Assembly: GCF_036370855.1 (NCBI RefSeq)
Contig: NC_088106.1
Location: 31,138,501-31,202,500 of the forward strand
Length of the DNA: 64,000 bases
Reading direction: 5' to 3'
From: Dromaius novaehollandiae
Taxonomy: Eukaryota; Chordata; Aves; Casuariiformes; Dromaiidae
A model generated the notes under the pieces. That model had not been told where the DNA came from and ran no database searches. It saw nothing but the letters and a program-made list of their open reading frames with translations. Below are positions 1 to 11,000 of this stretch, piece after piece; the first letter of the stretch is position 1; every line of letters begins with the position of its first letter. The position numbers and the translations under genes were made by a program.

Positions 1-942
1 AACAGCAGTTTAATTTATTGTGGGAGAAGATTCTTCTCAGATCAGGTGTTTACTCATCTTATAATCTGCAGTGTTCATATCAAGCCTTTTATCATTTTTG
101 TGTGATCTTGACAGAATGGGTTTATGAATTACACAGCGACTCCATGACAGCCTATAAAATATTTGGAATTGCTGTAGTTTAGAGTCTGTGTCTTCATCAG
201 CTGTTTAATTTTAATTCTGGATTTCACTTATTCAAGCTTGGATTTTTCTTCCCAAACCCAACTGAAGGCTCAGGAAGATCAAGGTTTGAGATGCTGACAA
301 TTTGACTACAAAAATAACACTCCAGGAAGAATAGGAGCTCATTTTCCCAATATTTTCTAGTGACAGCTCACAATACCAGCAAAAGAAAGTAATTTTTAGA
401 CGCTTCTCACACAGTTCTTTTATAAATAACCCCCATATAGGCAAAATATCAATTCTGCTCTTCTGCATCTAAGAAGTTTTGTCACAGCCATTTGACAGTA
501 TTTGATTGATGGGTAACTTTATAACACGTACAATGCAATTTAAGATAACTTTAAGGATATTCTAAAAGATCCAGACAAATGAGAACTTTTCAGTAATAAG
601 TTTTTCCATGTTAAGCAAACTATATAGTTTTTTGTTTGTTTGTTTTATTTTTGTTTTTTAAATCTAGTGTCCTTTAAGCATTCAATTGATCATATCATCA
701 CAACTATACATGTTTGACAGCTGGAAGGATCTCACGGGTGCCTCCCAAACCACCTTTTATCCTTTGAGTTCCCATATCTGCACACACAAACAGTCCTACA
801 AATTACTTAATTGCCAAATGCCCATAAAGTCAACTATATCAGGAAATAACATTGAAAATGTCAAAAAAAAGAAAAAAAACAACTACCTCAAACCAAAAAA
901 CGTGTGTATGGTGGGGAATATTTGCTGGGACATTTCACATAC

Positions 943-3634
943 CACAGTTCCTGAAACCACTGATGTACATCCATCAGCTTCTATGTACTCCTCACCCACA
1001 GCTTCCACCACATCTTGACCAGATTTTGATATCAGGTGGGACAGCTTTTGACCAATGAGTTCCTGACTACTGCATCCAAGCAGTTTGCAGGCTTTGTCAT
1101 TGGCCACTAGAATCTACAAAAGTAGAAAGGAAAAAGAAAAGAAAGAACAAACAAGGAAAAAAAACAGAAAAGCTGCAAGTTTCTTTAATAGATCATCATG
1201 CTGTTGCTTTAATGTCTTATAATATCACTTCCTTTCTTGGTGGAAATGGAGAGGTCCTTTTTAATTCTGAAATCTTACCACTCAACTCACTAAAACTTCT
1301 TGTTCTAGGACAAACCTTGCCCAAGCCTTTTCTTTGTTAAGGGGGTCTGAGACATTGCTTTCCTTTTAAGCTTCCTGCTTTCTAACTACCTACCCCCTCC
1401 AGCCTCTTGTATTGTTTAAATAATTTTATCCACAGAGGCAAAACTACAGAGCTGCACTTTCAAGGAAAACCTGGACTGGTCACAGAATATTACCCAGCCT
1501 GAAGATGTGCAAAAATCACACAAATCGACATCCTCGAGCCTATTTACAGACCAAGTCAGGATTATGTGTCTAGCCCCTATCTCTTTACGATGGGAAAGTC
1601 TGAACTGTTAGTTCACACCAAAAATGAAAGAATGCTTTAAAGTTCTCAGTATTCAATTTCATACTAATGTTTACTCTCAGGACAAAAACAGAGAAATTCT
1701 CTCTTTCCCAGTGCAAAACGCATATTTACTGGGACAGACAGAGATCTCATGTCACTATAATCCCAGTGAAGGTGCTTCCTTGTCCTAAGGCTCAAAATGT
1801 TTTCTGCTTTTCTTTTCTTCCCCCATGCCGCATCACAGCGGCATTCTTCTTTGTTCCCTTTCTCTGTTCAAAAAAAGACTCAAGACACAAGTGCTTCTAT
1901 ATTGTCTTGCGTACTTTACTAACTACAACCTACAATGGAAATATGTGCGTTGTCAGTCTTTACAGAATTATTGAGCTTGAGCAGACTATAAAATACCTTC
2001 ACAACTTGGAAACTGCCTACAAATACAAGCAAGAATAACAAGCTTTTGAGCCTACATGATGTCACATAACCTATACTAGTCATGCATTGCTCTGTTAAGC
2101 AGTTAGCACTGCAACAGATACAGCAAGTACCTCTGTCGTGTTGACATCCACTGTGAAGATGGCTTTGTTCGGATTGCGTGCAGTAGTTAAAAGGTGTTGG
2201 CTGGATTCCTCCACGATGAGGGCATGCAAAAAGGAACAAGAAGCAGGACTACCAATGGAACTGGAGAGACAGGCAGAATCCCACTGAGCCCAAGAGTTAC
2301 CAATTTTGCTGGTACAAATGTTATGAGCCGCCAGTGAAGACAAACAGTAAGAGCTCCATTTCTCTCCTGTGAGAAGATAAAGATCAACTACGTAGCTCTA
2401 GCAGTCTACTACAGGAGTATTTACAGGCATGAATAAAAAAAAATTGTCAGATGAAACAGCCATCAAGTAATTTCATCTCAAAATATATGCTTCTAGAAAG
2501 TACCAAAACCCCAAATCAATTAGACTAAAGATAATAGAAACAATTCTAATAAACATGTCTTTTTAAGTCACAGCCACTGGAACAATTAAACTCAGTTTGT
2601 GGGCTAGAAAACATTGCCAACAGGCATAAAATTCAACCAGACTAGTCAATTTTCCTTTCACTTAAGATAACAGAGTTTAAAGGATAGGTTTTGAATTCTC
2701 TTAAGTTAAAATTGTAACTGTTATTAAATATAATTACTGTAAGTGTTCAAGCTCTTTTTAAATACTGAGTTAGTCAGAAGCCAGTTAATTAACTATTCAC
2801 AAGAGCTGACACTGAAATACCTATGCCCACACCAATGTTTTATGTTACACAGTGCCAAGGGACTGTACGAAAATTTTCAGAAGTTCTGCCTGTAGAAAAT
2901 GTTTCTTCAGGTAGTGGCATCAGCAACCAAATGTCATCACTCCATGCCCAAAAGAGCAAGCAGCCTTCAAGGGTAAGCCGTGCTGGAAGAGGCACTATGA
3001 ACAAGTCATCACAAGGACACCTCTGCATTTATGCACTGCGTACCGTATGGATATGTTGACCACGATAAAACAGACATCCATTTCTGGACATGTTTGAAAC
3101 TGAGAAGTTTTTCCCATCCTTAACAGATTCTACAGTACTATGATCGTCGTCACTATTTGGCAGTTTTTCATGTTTGAGAACATACTATTTAGAACACCCA
3201 GTGCCCAGCAAGCCCAGGACTGCCTGGTCCAGCAGCAGCCAATAAAGGTTGCCCAGGCATGAGTACCAGTGCAGAGCAAGTGTACAACAGTGTGTCCCCC
3301 AAAAACTCTCCTAGCCTGAACAAGACCTTTTTAACAGCTGCTTATTGCCATCACCTCTAGCTTTGGGGGAGGAAAAGGAGGGAGAAAGAAGATCTGAAAC
3401 TATCTGAAAGGATAAATCATCATCTTCACTGACAACACGTGAACTCATTCAACCCTGCTCACCGGACAGAGATGCTCTACGCCGGCAGAGTTCAGAAAGC
3501 TGACTTTTCCTGCTCCTGTTGGCCCAGGGGTAGGACCTACTTAGCTTATCGGAATCAGTCAAGCGATGAAGGGCTGAGCCTGGTGATGGAGGCAAAAAGC
3601 CCTCTCCAGAGGGGCTACATGCCTCGGCTGCCAT
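943..3634 (-). CDS. PASK: PASK, PAS domain-containing serine/threonine kinase, N-terminal 193 residues (partial)
   Basis: Three coding exons on the minus strand: 3634-3463, 2366-2131 and 1113-943. Phases fit (172 nt, 236 nt, 171 nt), and each border has AG/GT on the minus strand. The start ATG at 3634 has A at -3 and G at +4. The product begins MAAEACSPSGEG. Residues about 60-72 read EKWSSYCLSSLAA, closely matching human PASK. Residues about 122-136 (NPNKAIFTVDVNTTE) open the first PAS domain, and exon 943-1113 continues it (ILVANDKACKLLGCSSQELI). Family knowledge: PASK couples PAS-domain sensing to a C-terminal kinase domain acting on glycogen synthase and translation factors. The second PAS domain, the long linker and the kinase domain lie beyond the left edge. 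I searched 1-942 for the next exon (human SRSGEKIPVSVW region) and did not see it, so it is probably outside the window. Confidence 0.95.
1114..2130 (-). other. PASK: PASK intron between the second and third coding exons
   Basis: AT-rich intron of about 1.0 kb with donor GTACTT and acceptor TTTGTAG on the minus strand. I see no repeat or second gene. The flanking stretch 1-942 is likewise AT-rich intron, with short T-rich and A-rich tracts near 628-660 and 861-880. Confidence 0.8.
2367..3462 (-). other. PASK: PASK intron between the first and second coding exons
   Basis: About 1.1 kb from donor GTGAGC (3462) to acceptor TCTCACAG (2367). The part near 2820-3060 is open in frames on both strands but has no match to the PASK N terminus and no well-placed splice pair. 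The exons on either side join in phase without it, so I treat it as intron. Confidence 0.75.
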
Positions 3635-3676
3635 AGTCAAACCCGGGTTGCCATACCGCGCCTAGAAAGCCACCAC
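3635..3676 (-). promoter_or_regulatory. PASK: PASK 5' UTR segment with a five-codon upstream ORF
   Basis: The first coding exon starts at 3676, after the acceptor tgttgcag on the minus strand. Its 42-nt leader contains an ATG at 3654 that opens a five-codon ORF (MATRV) and stops with TGA at 3639-3637. The stop lies two bases before the PASK start codon, in a different frame. The upstream ATG has G at -3 and G at +4, a good initiation context. Such a short ORF could set up reinitiation at the main start. Regulation is inference; the ORF itself is seen directly. Confidence 0.75.
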
Positions 3677-4121
3677 CTGCAACAGAAACATGCCAAATTC
3701 AGTCAGGACTTCAGTCAGGCCCACAGTCATTAACGCTCACAGCATTGGCAGAACATGCCGCCTCACCCCAAACACAGCCCTGTGAGCTAGGGCAAGGCCG
3801 CCACTAATTTTTGCAGGGCCGGGTGGGACTTTTGGTCCGTGCTGTTAACATTAACGCGACTGTAATGAACATTAGCACCCGGGATCTATAGCATAAGCTA
3901 TGGCAGAGAGGACGTCCCCGCCGTACTTCTGGGAGAGCTCCCAAAGCCGCGTTCTCTCCCGCTTTCTGCTTGTGTTTAAAGCAGCAGCGGGTTATTTGGG
4001 CAGTATTTCTCGGCATTGATTCAGCAAGCCGCGCACGGCCGCCCTCCCCAGCCCACCCGCGGCGAGGAGCCCGGCCCGGCCCACCCGAGTCCTCCCCGGC
4101 CCCTGCACGGGGCAGCCCCGG

Positions 4122-4159
4122 CCGGACCGGACCGGACCGGACCGGGCCGGGCCGGGCCG
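4122..4159. repeat. GC pentamer tandem repeat in PASK intron 1
   Basis: Four copies of CCGGA run directly into three copies of CCGGG and a part copy. The array lies about 25 bases inside the predicted PASK first intron. It is a short, probably length-variable satellite in the CpG island. Confidence 0.9.
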
Positions 4160-4183
4160 CCGCAGCCCCCTCGGAGTAGTTAC

Positions 4184-4260
4184 CACAGAACCGCGGGCGC
4201 GAGGAAGCAGGAGGCGGGACTCTCCGGCCGCGCTGTCCAATAAGCAAAGGCGGTGGGCGA
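4184..4260 (-). other. PASK: Putative non-coding first exon of PASK (5' end not determined)
   Basis: A strong minus-strand donor (TGTG then GTAACT) ends a candidate non-coding exon at 4184. Its splice partner would be the acceptor at 3677. CCAAT boxes at 4237-4241 and 4277-4281 lie just upstream in the PASK direction, so transcription may start within a few tens of bases of the donor. The upper limit given is a guess; only the donor is visible. Confidence 0.4.
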
Positions 4261-4281
4261 GCGGCACGCGGGAGAACCAAT
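4237..4281. promoter_or_regulatory. Two CCAAT boxes on the PASK side of the island
   Basis: CCAAT occurs at 4237-4241 and 4277-4281, the second as CCAATCAG, close to the NF-Y consensus. The 40-base spacing equals about four helical turns, common in paired NF-Y promoters. Function is inferred from motif and position. Confidence 0.5.
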
Positions 4282-4870
4282 CAGACGCCGAGGCGCGGGG
4301 CGGCGGGCCGCTCGAACGGGCGAAGCCGCCCGGCGCGGCCGCGCGCCAGCCCGCGCGCTGCCGTTGCTACGGACGCCCGGGCTGAAGCCGACGCTGGGCG
4401 GCGGGAGGCGCATCGAGAGAGCCCAGGGGAATGGGCGGCTCCCTGCGGACTCTCTGTCTCTCGCCGCAGCCCTCTTCGCGCCCCCGGGATGCCCTGTGGC
4501 GAGCGACCTCCTGCGGGCAGCCCCGGGGCGGGCGGCGCCGGGCTGCCCGCTCTCGCGGCCTGAGAGGTGTGTGGGAGCCCCCGAGGGCGACACAGCCTGA
4601 CCCCCTGTGCGAGGGCCAGGGTTTCGGTCGCGGCCTGGCGGAGTCGCTGGGTGGGGAAGGCCTGCAGAGCTGGGGCGGGGAACTCCTCCTTGTCGGAGGA
4701 GCTGGCCCCTCCACGGGCTGAGGGTGATCCTCGGAGGAGTTTGCAGGCGGCACGAAAAGGCCAGAAGCAGCTCGCTGAGGCCCGAGGCGCTGGTGGTGGG
4801 CTGGGAACTGGCATCCTGCCCCTGCGACAAGGCCAGGCACAAAGGCAGCATCCGCCTCCGCCCACGGGGA

Positions 4871-4887
4871 ACTACAGCTCCCAGAAG
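4871..4887 (+). promoter_or_regulatory. ZNF143/THAP11-type promoter element
   Basis: ACTACAGCTCCCAGAAG closely fits the SBS motif (ACTACAATTCCCAGAATGC), which is bound by ZNF143 and frequent in CpG-island promoters. It lies about 185 bases upstream of the PPP1R7 start codon. Confidence 0.6.
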
Positions 4888-4905
4888 ACAGCGGGGCGCA
4901 GGCTC

Positions 4906-4919
4906 GCACGCATGCGCGG
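4906..4919 (+). promoter_or_regulatory. NRF1-like site
   Basis: GCACGCATGCGCGG contains the GCATGCGC core of the palindromic NRF1 consensus, 20 bases after the ZNF143-like element. NRF1 sites are typical of bidirectional housekeeping promoters. Confidence 0.55.
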
Positions 4920-5012
4920 GGGCTGGCAGGCTGCCGCTGCCCCGCCCCTCCCCCCGTGGCGCACGACCCGCAGTGGTGACTGGCTGCGGCCCTTCGCCAG
5001 CGGCGGGCGCTG

Positions 5013-5017
5013 ATTGG
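5013..5017 (-). promoter_or_regulatory. Inverted CCAAT box upstream of PPP1R7
   Basis: TGATTGGCC on the plus strand is an inverted NF-Y box, 55 bases before the PPP1R7 ATG. The start codon itself sits in CAACATGGCGGCGG, which resembles a YY1 site, as in many promoters with a start-proximal YY1 element. Confidence 0.45.
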
Positions 5018-5071
5018 CCGCGGCGGCCGTTGCGACGGTTTCCGGAAGGGGGCGGGGGGAGGAGAAGCAAC

Positions 5072-8000
5072 ATGGCGGCGGAGAGCGGAGAGGGGCCGCA
5101 GGAGATGATGGAGGGTGAGAGCCCGCCGGGGGCCGGCACGGCCGCGGCCGCTGAGGGGCCGGGGGCGGCGGGCGGGCCGCGGCTCGGCCGTTATCGCTCG
5201 GCGGGGCGGCTGCCGGGCCCTCCGCGGTGGGGTGGGCGCCGGGGTTTGTCCCCGGGGGCGGCTGCCCGCGGGGGCCGGGGGCCTCGGGCCGGGGAGGGCC
5301 GCCCGCCCGGGGCGGGGGTGCTGTGTGGGGCACGGCGCGATGCCCCCCTTGGGGCTCCGCGCGCGGGAGGTGGCAGAAGGGGGCTGGTAGAGATGACCTA
5401 AAAAACGGCGATAATAACAAGCGGCACCCTGGCATGGCGCTGCTTCTCCTCGGTCGCCCTGCGAGGGGAGTGTAAAGGCTGAGGGGTGCCTGTGCGCTGC
5501 GCAGAGCCAGGAGCCTCAGCTCCCCAGGGCCAGGGTGGTCGCCGGAGCTGTGACCAGGGAAATGATGGAGAGATCACGCCGGGGAGACGCTTGCTTTATC
5601 TGCAGGGATTTTTTCTTTTTTTAAGCCTTTACTACTTCATGTCATTAGTACTGTTGTACAAGATACTGATTTTTTTTCTAAAAGCTCTTTACATGTAATA
5701 AATATAATTCCATCTCCGTAATCTTTGGATTTGCACTCCTTTGATCTAAGAAATTTCCTTTTTCCTCCAGTCTTCTTCCCAGATTGTTGGTTTTAGGAAG
5801 ATCTGAAGGGAGGAAAAAGTGCATCCAAAATCAAACTAGAAACAAGGGGTAAGAGGCCTTTTATTTAAGACTAAACCTTTAATTTAGTTAACTTAGGATT
5901 TCTACTAACTGCATAGTGGTGTATGTGAGTCCTGGTTATTATATCTGCTTGCTACTTCTCTGCTCCGCTCACAAAAGTAGCCTAAATCTGCTGTTATGTA
6001 TCTTACGCAGTTGATAAGCGGATTGAATCGGAGGAGTCGGGAGATGAAGAAGGGAAGAAGCAAGCAGCTTGCTTAGTAACAGACCTCAGTCAGCAGAGCC
6101 TGAGAGATGAGCAGAATGGCGAGAACTCCACAGGTACCCAGCCAATCCAGTTGATCACCCTAGGAAGGGTGGTCTGTCTTACAGCAGTATCTGTGCATCA
6201 GTCCTTTGTATTTTTTATGGCTATATGTGATTTTGGTGTTATTAACCATGTGAATCTTCCCTAGAGCTCTTTTAAGAAAACTAATGATAAGATAGTCATT
6301 GGTAGAACAAAACTGCTTTCCTTTTATGGAACTGTTGGCATTAGACCTTTGGTTTTGTTTTTTATTTCTATTATTTTTTTTTAATTTACCCTATGTGGAA
6401 CCACACTTCTCTTCGAAATCTTAAAGATGTTTCACATTATGGTCTTACTTAATGCTTCTTTTGCAGAAAGGTAGTAGCAGCTTTCTATAGAAGGATGCTG
6501 CAAATCTGCATTAGAAGCAAACAGAAACAGCTCTTTATATCTCTGCTTTAGTGTATGTAGTTATTTACTTTTAAATAGCCAGATTTGTTTGGAAGGCAAA
6601 GGAGACTATTTCTAGATAGAGTGAAGGAAGCTTTCAATTTTTTTGTTTATTTTTTAAGACATTTAAGATGTATCAAAGTATTTGCATCTATATGTTTGAA
6701 TTCTCTTGATTTGGAACTCTTACTGCTATTTTTACTGTTTATATTGCTATAGCATGGTAGAAATTTTGACAGGCTTTTTTTAAGCTTGTGCATGTATGAT
6801 AGAAAGGTTTGTTGCAACTTGCTTAGGCTCTATCAAAGCAAATCCATCTCTGAAGACCCCATTTGGCCATGTTATCTAAACTTCTGGTGATGGTTGGTGG
6901 ATGTTGGACTAAAAAGAGTTAGATCTCTAATAGATCTAGAGCTAGGCCTTGCTAATAATTTGAGATGTAATAGCATCCTTCTGGTGCACATGTTCAAGTA
7001 ACTATTGGTCTGGAAATGAAAGTGGAAATAATACAGCAACTCTTTCTGCTGCATTTTAATCCTTTTTGACTGTTCCTCTTTTACAGATTCCTCTTAACCA
7101 TGTCCCGTAGGATTTGCAAAAATATTTTCCAGACTAGTAAATTATTGTGAGAACTTGAACTCTCATTTCCTAATTAAATGATTTCTATCTAGGTATAATT
7201 CACTGTTAACATATAATTTTCTGTGATTAATGGGAAAATAGCCTGATGATGTCTGTGAAAGTGCACGAGCACATCTTGCAAACTGTAGAGCCCAAGTACT
7301 ATATGGCCAGCAAAACCAAGCAGATTAGTCATTTCTTGTTTTCTTTTGCACACACAGAGCATTTTGAGTGTTCATTCAGCTAACGTAGTTTAGCTGTGTG
7401 TTTAAAGTTACATTTTGTATGTTGTTTCTTCTGGGAATTATAATATTAAAGGGAAGATTTCAAATGGCATCTTTTCATTACAAATTGAAGCAGGAAGAGA
7501 ATTCAGATTGGGTGGGTGGATTATATTGGGAACTACTTAATTTAATGACTGTATTGTCGTTTATTCTTCTTCCAAACTGGTAGAATTCAGCAAATTTCAA
7601 CTAGAACAGAGACCAAGCAGGGGGAATAATTTTGGAGCATTTGAGTTAGTTTTGGTAGCCAGCTTTTGAGTTGTCCAGTTGAAGGAAAACGAACAGTTTT
7701 CCACACCTTCCATGGAAGAACATAAATAGAACTCAAGCAGCTGCAATTTCAAATTTTTCATTCAGCTAATTCTCTGAGGAATAGCGGCTCTGTTTAGGAA
7801 GCTTATAACTTAGCTGTATATAATATTTTTCATGCATATGCAGTTAAAAAGTACAGTTAGGCTTTTGGTTGCGTTAATGCTTGTGGTACTGTGAAATTAC
7901 ATAACTCCGTAACTGCTGTTCCGTATTGCGGAACTCAGGTTTCCCAGATGTAGCCTTTTCCCTGCATCTGCAAAGCTGTGTAGCTTACAGGCATCAGTTG

Positions 8001-11000
8001 CATAAAAACTCAGTTAAGTAGCTTTGCTGCTGGAGCAATGTTTTTTCCCCTTTGAGAAACCCCGTTACATTAAAAATTGTGGACATTAAAAATTGTTTGC
8101 CTTCTTGAATGCACACAAGTGAAACTGCACTTTTGTTTGTAGAAATGACTGTAGAAGAGTCAGTTTAGGGTTCTTTGTGTTTTGTATTCACTTGGTTCAT
8201 AAACAAAACAATTCTTGGCTGACAGTTCATGGTCAGTAAATCTACTAGAACCATTTTTTGCTTATCTGTTCTTTAGAGTAAAAATGTACATTGTTTTCGT
8301 ACCAGTATTGATTTATCCATGTTGCAGGTGTACAAATCTCACTGGTCAGACTGTTAGGTGGAGAGGATTTTATATACTCTACCTAAAGCTTATGAAAATC
8401 AGCTTCGTTGTGGAAACGTTATTGCCTTTCTGCCTTTCTGTTTGGGTTTAAATTGCTTTTATTGTTGTGAATTCAATGTATATATGTTTGCCATGTGACT
8501 CTGACCGTTAGGAAGCACTGGGGCTTTGGTTTTGTGCCTCTGGATTTGCGTGCTTCTTGCCCGCACTGACTCTATCAGGACTATTGCTAAGATACCAGTC
8601 TTGTTAGAAGACTGCTGTTCTTAAGTCACATATGTTTTATTTGTCTTGCCTTTGCTATGGCAGCTTTTTAGATCTTTGGGGATTTGTTGGGAAATTTCTG
8701 GAGGCAACGAAGGTCTTCTGTCCCATAATAGTACTTCAGAGACTGTTAGTTCCTTAATAGTGAGAACTGGAGTGGGGGCTTGTATGGAGGAGGAGGAGGT
8801 GTAGCTGCTTGGTTTTGTGGTGTGTTTTTTTGGTGTTTTTTTTTTTTTACTTGATTTTAAAACAATTACACTAGTAATCTTTTAATTGGATTGTTTTATA
8901 TACTGCCAACTTTTGATCTTTTATAAAAACCGAGTTGCTTTTAGTAGTATGCTTAAGGTAGGTAGGACAGTTCAGCTTTGCTAGCTGAGAGCTCTTTTCT
9001 TGCATTGTATCTGCACTGTTTACCCATTCAAAGATTGTATGTGAAATATGGCATAAGCAGCTCAAGTGTTCTTGTGATGCAGTTTTATTGCTCCTTGAGA
9101 TGCCTTGGGTAACTTGACATGAGTTATAAAGCCATATGGGCATTTTGTGCCAGTAAATTCTTTACCGAAATGCAAAGTGACAGCACTGCCTATACCCAAA
9201 AGTGTTTGAAGCAAGCAATGGCTGTAAATCATTGTTATGAAAAATCTCTCTAGAAACTGGTAATGGGCTTTTTCTTTCTAGTCAGGTCTAGACTACATCA
9301 CTTTTTGACCAGACTGTGGGTCCAGTCACTCAATATCAAGAGGTGAAAAAACGAGGAGGAGGTAGTATTTTATTTGTGTTTCTGAAGTTCTCTTGCTCTG
9401 AGCTATTCATCGACAGATCCTAGCATAATGTATTTAACGTACTGCCAAAACCAAATGTGTATGAGTAGTCTGTAGTGGACTGAGAAATATGTAATTTTTA
9501 TAGATAAGCTTGTCAGCCAAAAAAGTTTGAAGAATAAGGTTTGTGACCAAATTATCTACTAAGTGCTTTACTGGCTTTACTGTTGAAAAACTTACAAGTC
9601 TCAAAGGGAGAAGTTCATTTACCGTGAACACTGTAACTTAATGCTAGTGTAACTTAATACAAGGGGAATTATTATTTTTTTTTTATGTGATATCTCAACT
9701 CTTGTTCTAAACTTGGACTGTATTCCTCTTGGCCATAAATTCAGCTAGGCTGCTTGTTTGTCTTGGAGCATTGTGTTTGCAGCATCTTGCACCCTAGCAA
9801 TAGGTCAAATAGGTACAGCTTTGGTAGCAGCATGGCAGTATATCTCACTCCTCTGCTGAAGTGCATCACTCCTGATCTGGAAGAATAATAGGGAAAAAAG
9901 AAGTGTTGCCCACTGCTACAATGCTGATAGGCATACGTATTGATGTCAGTTTTGGTGGTGTTCTGATAAATGCACCGAACCTACCAGCATGTTTCATATC
10001 CTCAAAATATGAGTTACGCTTCCTGTCAGTTTATGCTATATACGGCATTAAAAGACAGAGGACAGAGGATTTTGTTTCACGCTTATTCCATGAGTCAGTT
10101 CAGTTAGGGCTCTTCCCTGTTTGAATGCCCAGGCAAGAGCAATAGCCTAAATATAGCAAGGCAAATGACTGTGTGGAGCGACTGAAACTGGTTAAGCCCT
10201 ACTATACTATGGACAATGCCAAGCATCTGTAGGAGAAGTACTCGTTAAGTGCAGGGAATACTTGGCAGTTACATGGCTGTTGTAGCCATGCAGGGCTATA
10301 AAAATAGTCATTATTTCTGGAATGAGCTTGCATGTAGTAATGCAGGAGTTAATTCAGAGTCTTTGTACTTAAGACTGTGATTAAAGATTCTCGTGGTGTT
10401 CTTTCAGCAGTATGTGCAGAGGCTCCGCATCTGAAGTGGAAACAGGCTGCATGTTGCATGTCTGTCTTGCAAAGTCTAATTAGACTTTGCTTCTGAAACT
10501 GACACAACCAGCACACCATCTTCAACAAACGGGAATGGGGCATGAATTATTCAACGTGAATCTATCCACCAAACTCCACTCCCTCCTGTGCTGTGCTAGA
10601 AGCACAGCAAATGTTGGGCTGCCTTCCAGAGCTGTAAAAGCATTTCCCAGGAAAACGTATGCGGTGTGATAAACAGTGTTTTCTAGCATATTAGCGAGTT
10701 CTTTTAATAAACAGAAAAGGGAGATTCAGGCAAAAGTGCGCACAACAGCGATGTAAACTGGTAATATTTATGAATGAAAAGCTCAAGGGTGGGATTGTTG
10801 CAGTGCTTGGTCATACTTGGTGCTGCTCTAGACAGTATAGGTGCACTAGGTTCTTTCTTGGCAGCACTGCGTCAGATTGATAAGAAGAAGCACTTTGGAT
10901 GGTAAATCTTCAGAGGGATGATGGTGGGATGGTAAGGGAGGCAGGAAAGAGAATCTTGCCAAAAATCAGTCTTAAGCCAGCATTATTTACCAGCCCTACA

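Larger units (their letters stand above)
4020..5390. promoter_or_regulatory. CpG island and probable bidirectional PASK/PPP1R7 promoter
   Basis: About 1.4 kb of very GC-rich, CpG-dense sequence in an otherwise AT-rich neighbourhood. It spans the PASK first-exon candidate (minus) and the PPP1R7 first exon (plus). There is no obvious TATA box. It contains CCAAT boxes, an NRF1-like site, a ZNF143-like element and GC boxes, the usual set for a housekeeping divergent promoter. Long open frames here on both strands reflect base composition, not genes. Confidence 0.85.

Noticed and set aside
2823-3059. Open frames on both strands, considered as an extra PASK exon
   Set aside because: The exons at 3463-3634 and 2131-2366 already join in phase and give a sequence like human PASK. 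No fitting splice pair or similarity is present here.
3804-5435. Long overlapping open frames on both strands (up to 319 codons)
   Set aside because: They lie in the CpG island, where stop codons are rare because of GC content. They are proline/arginine/glycine-rich, overlap each other in several frames and match nothing I know.
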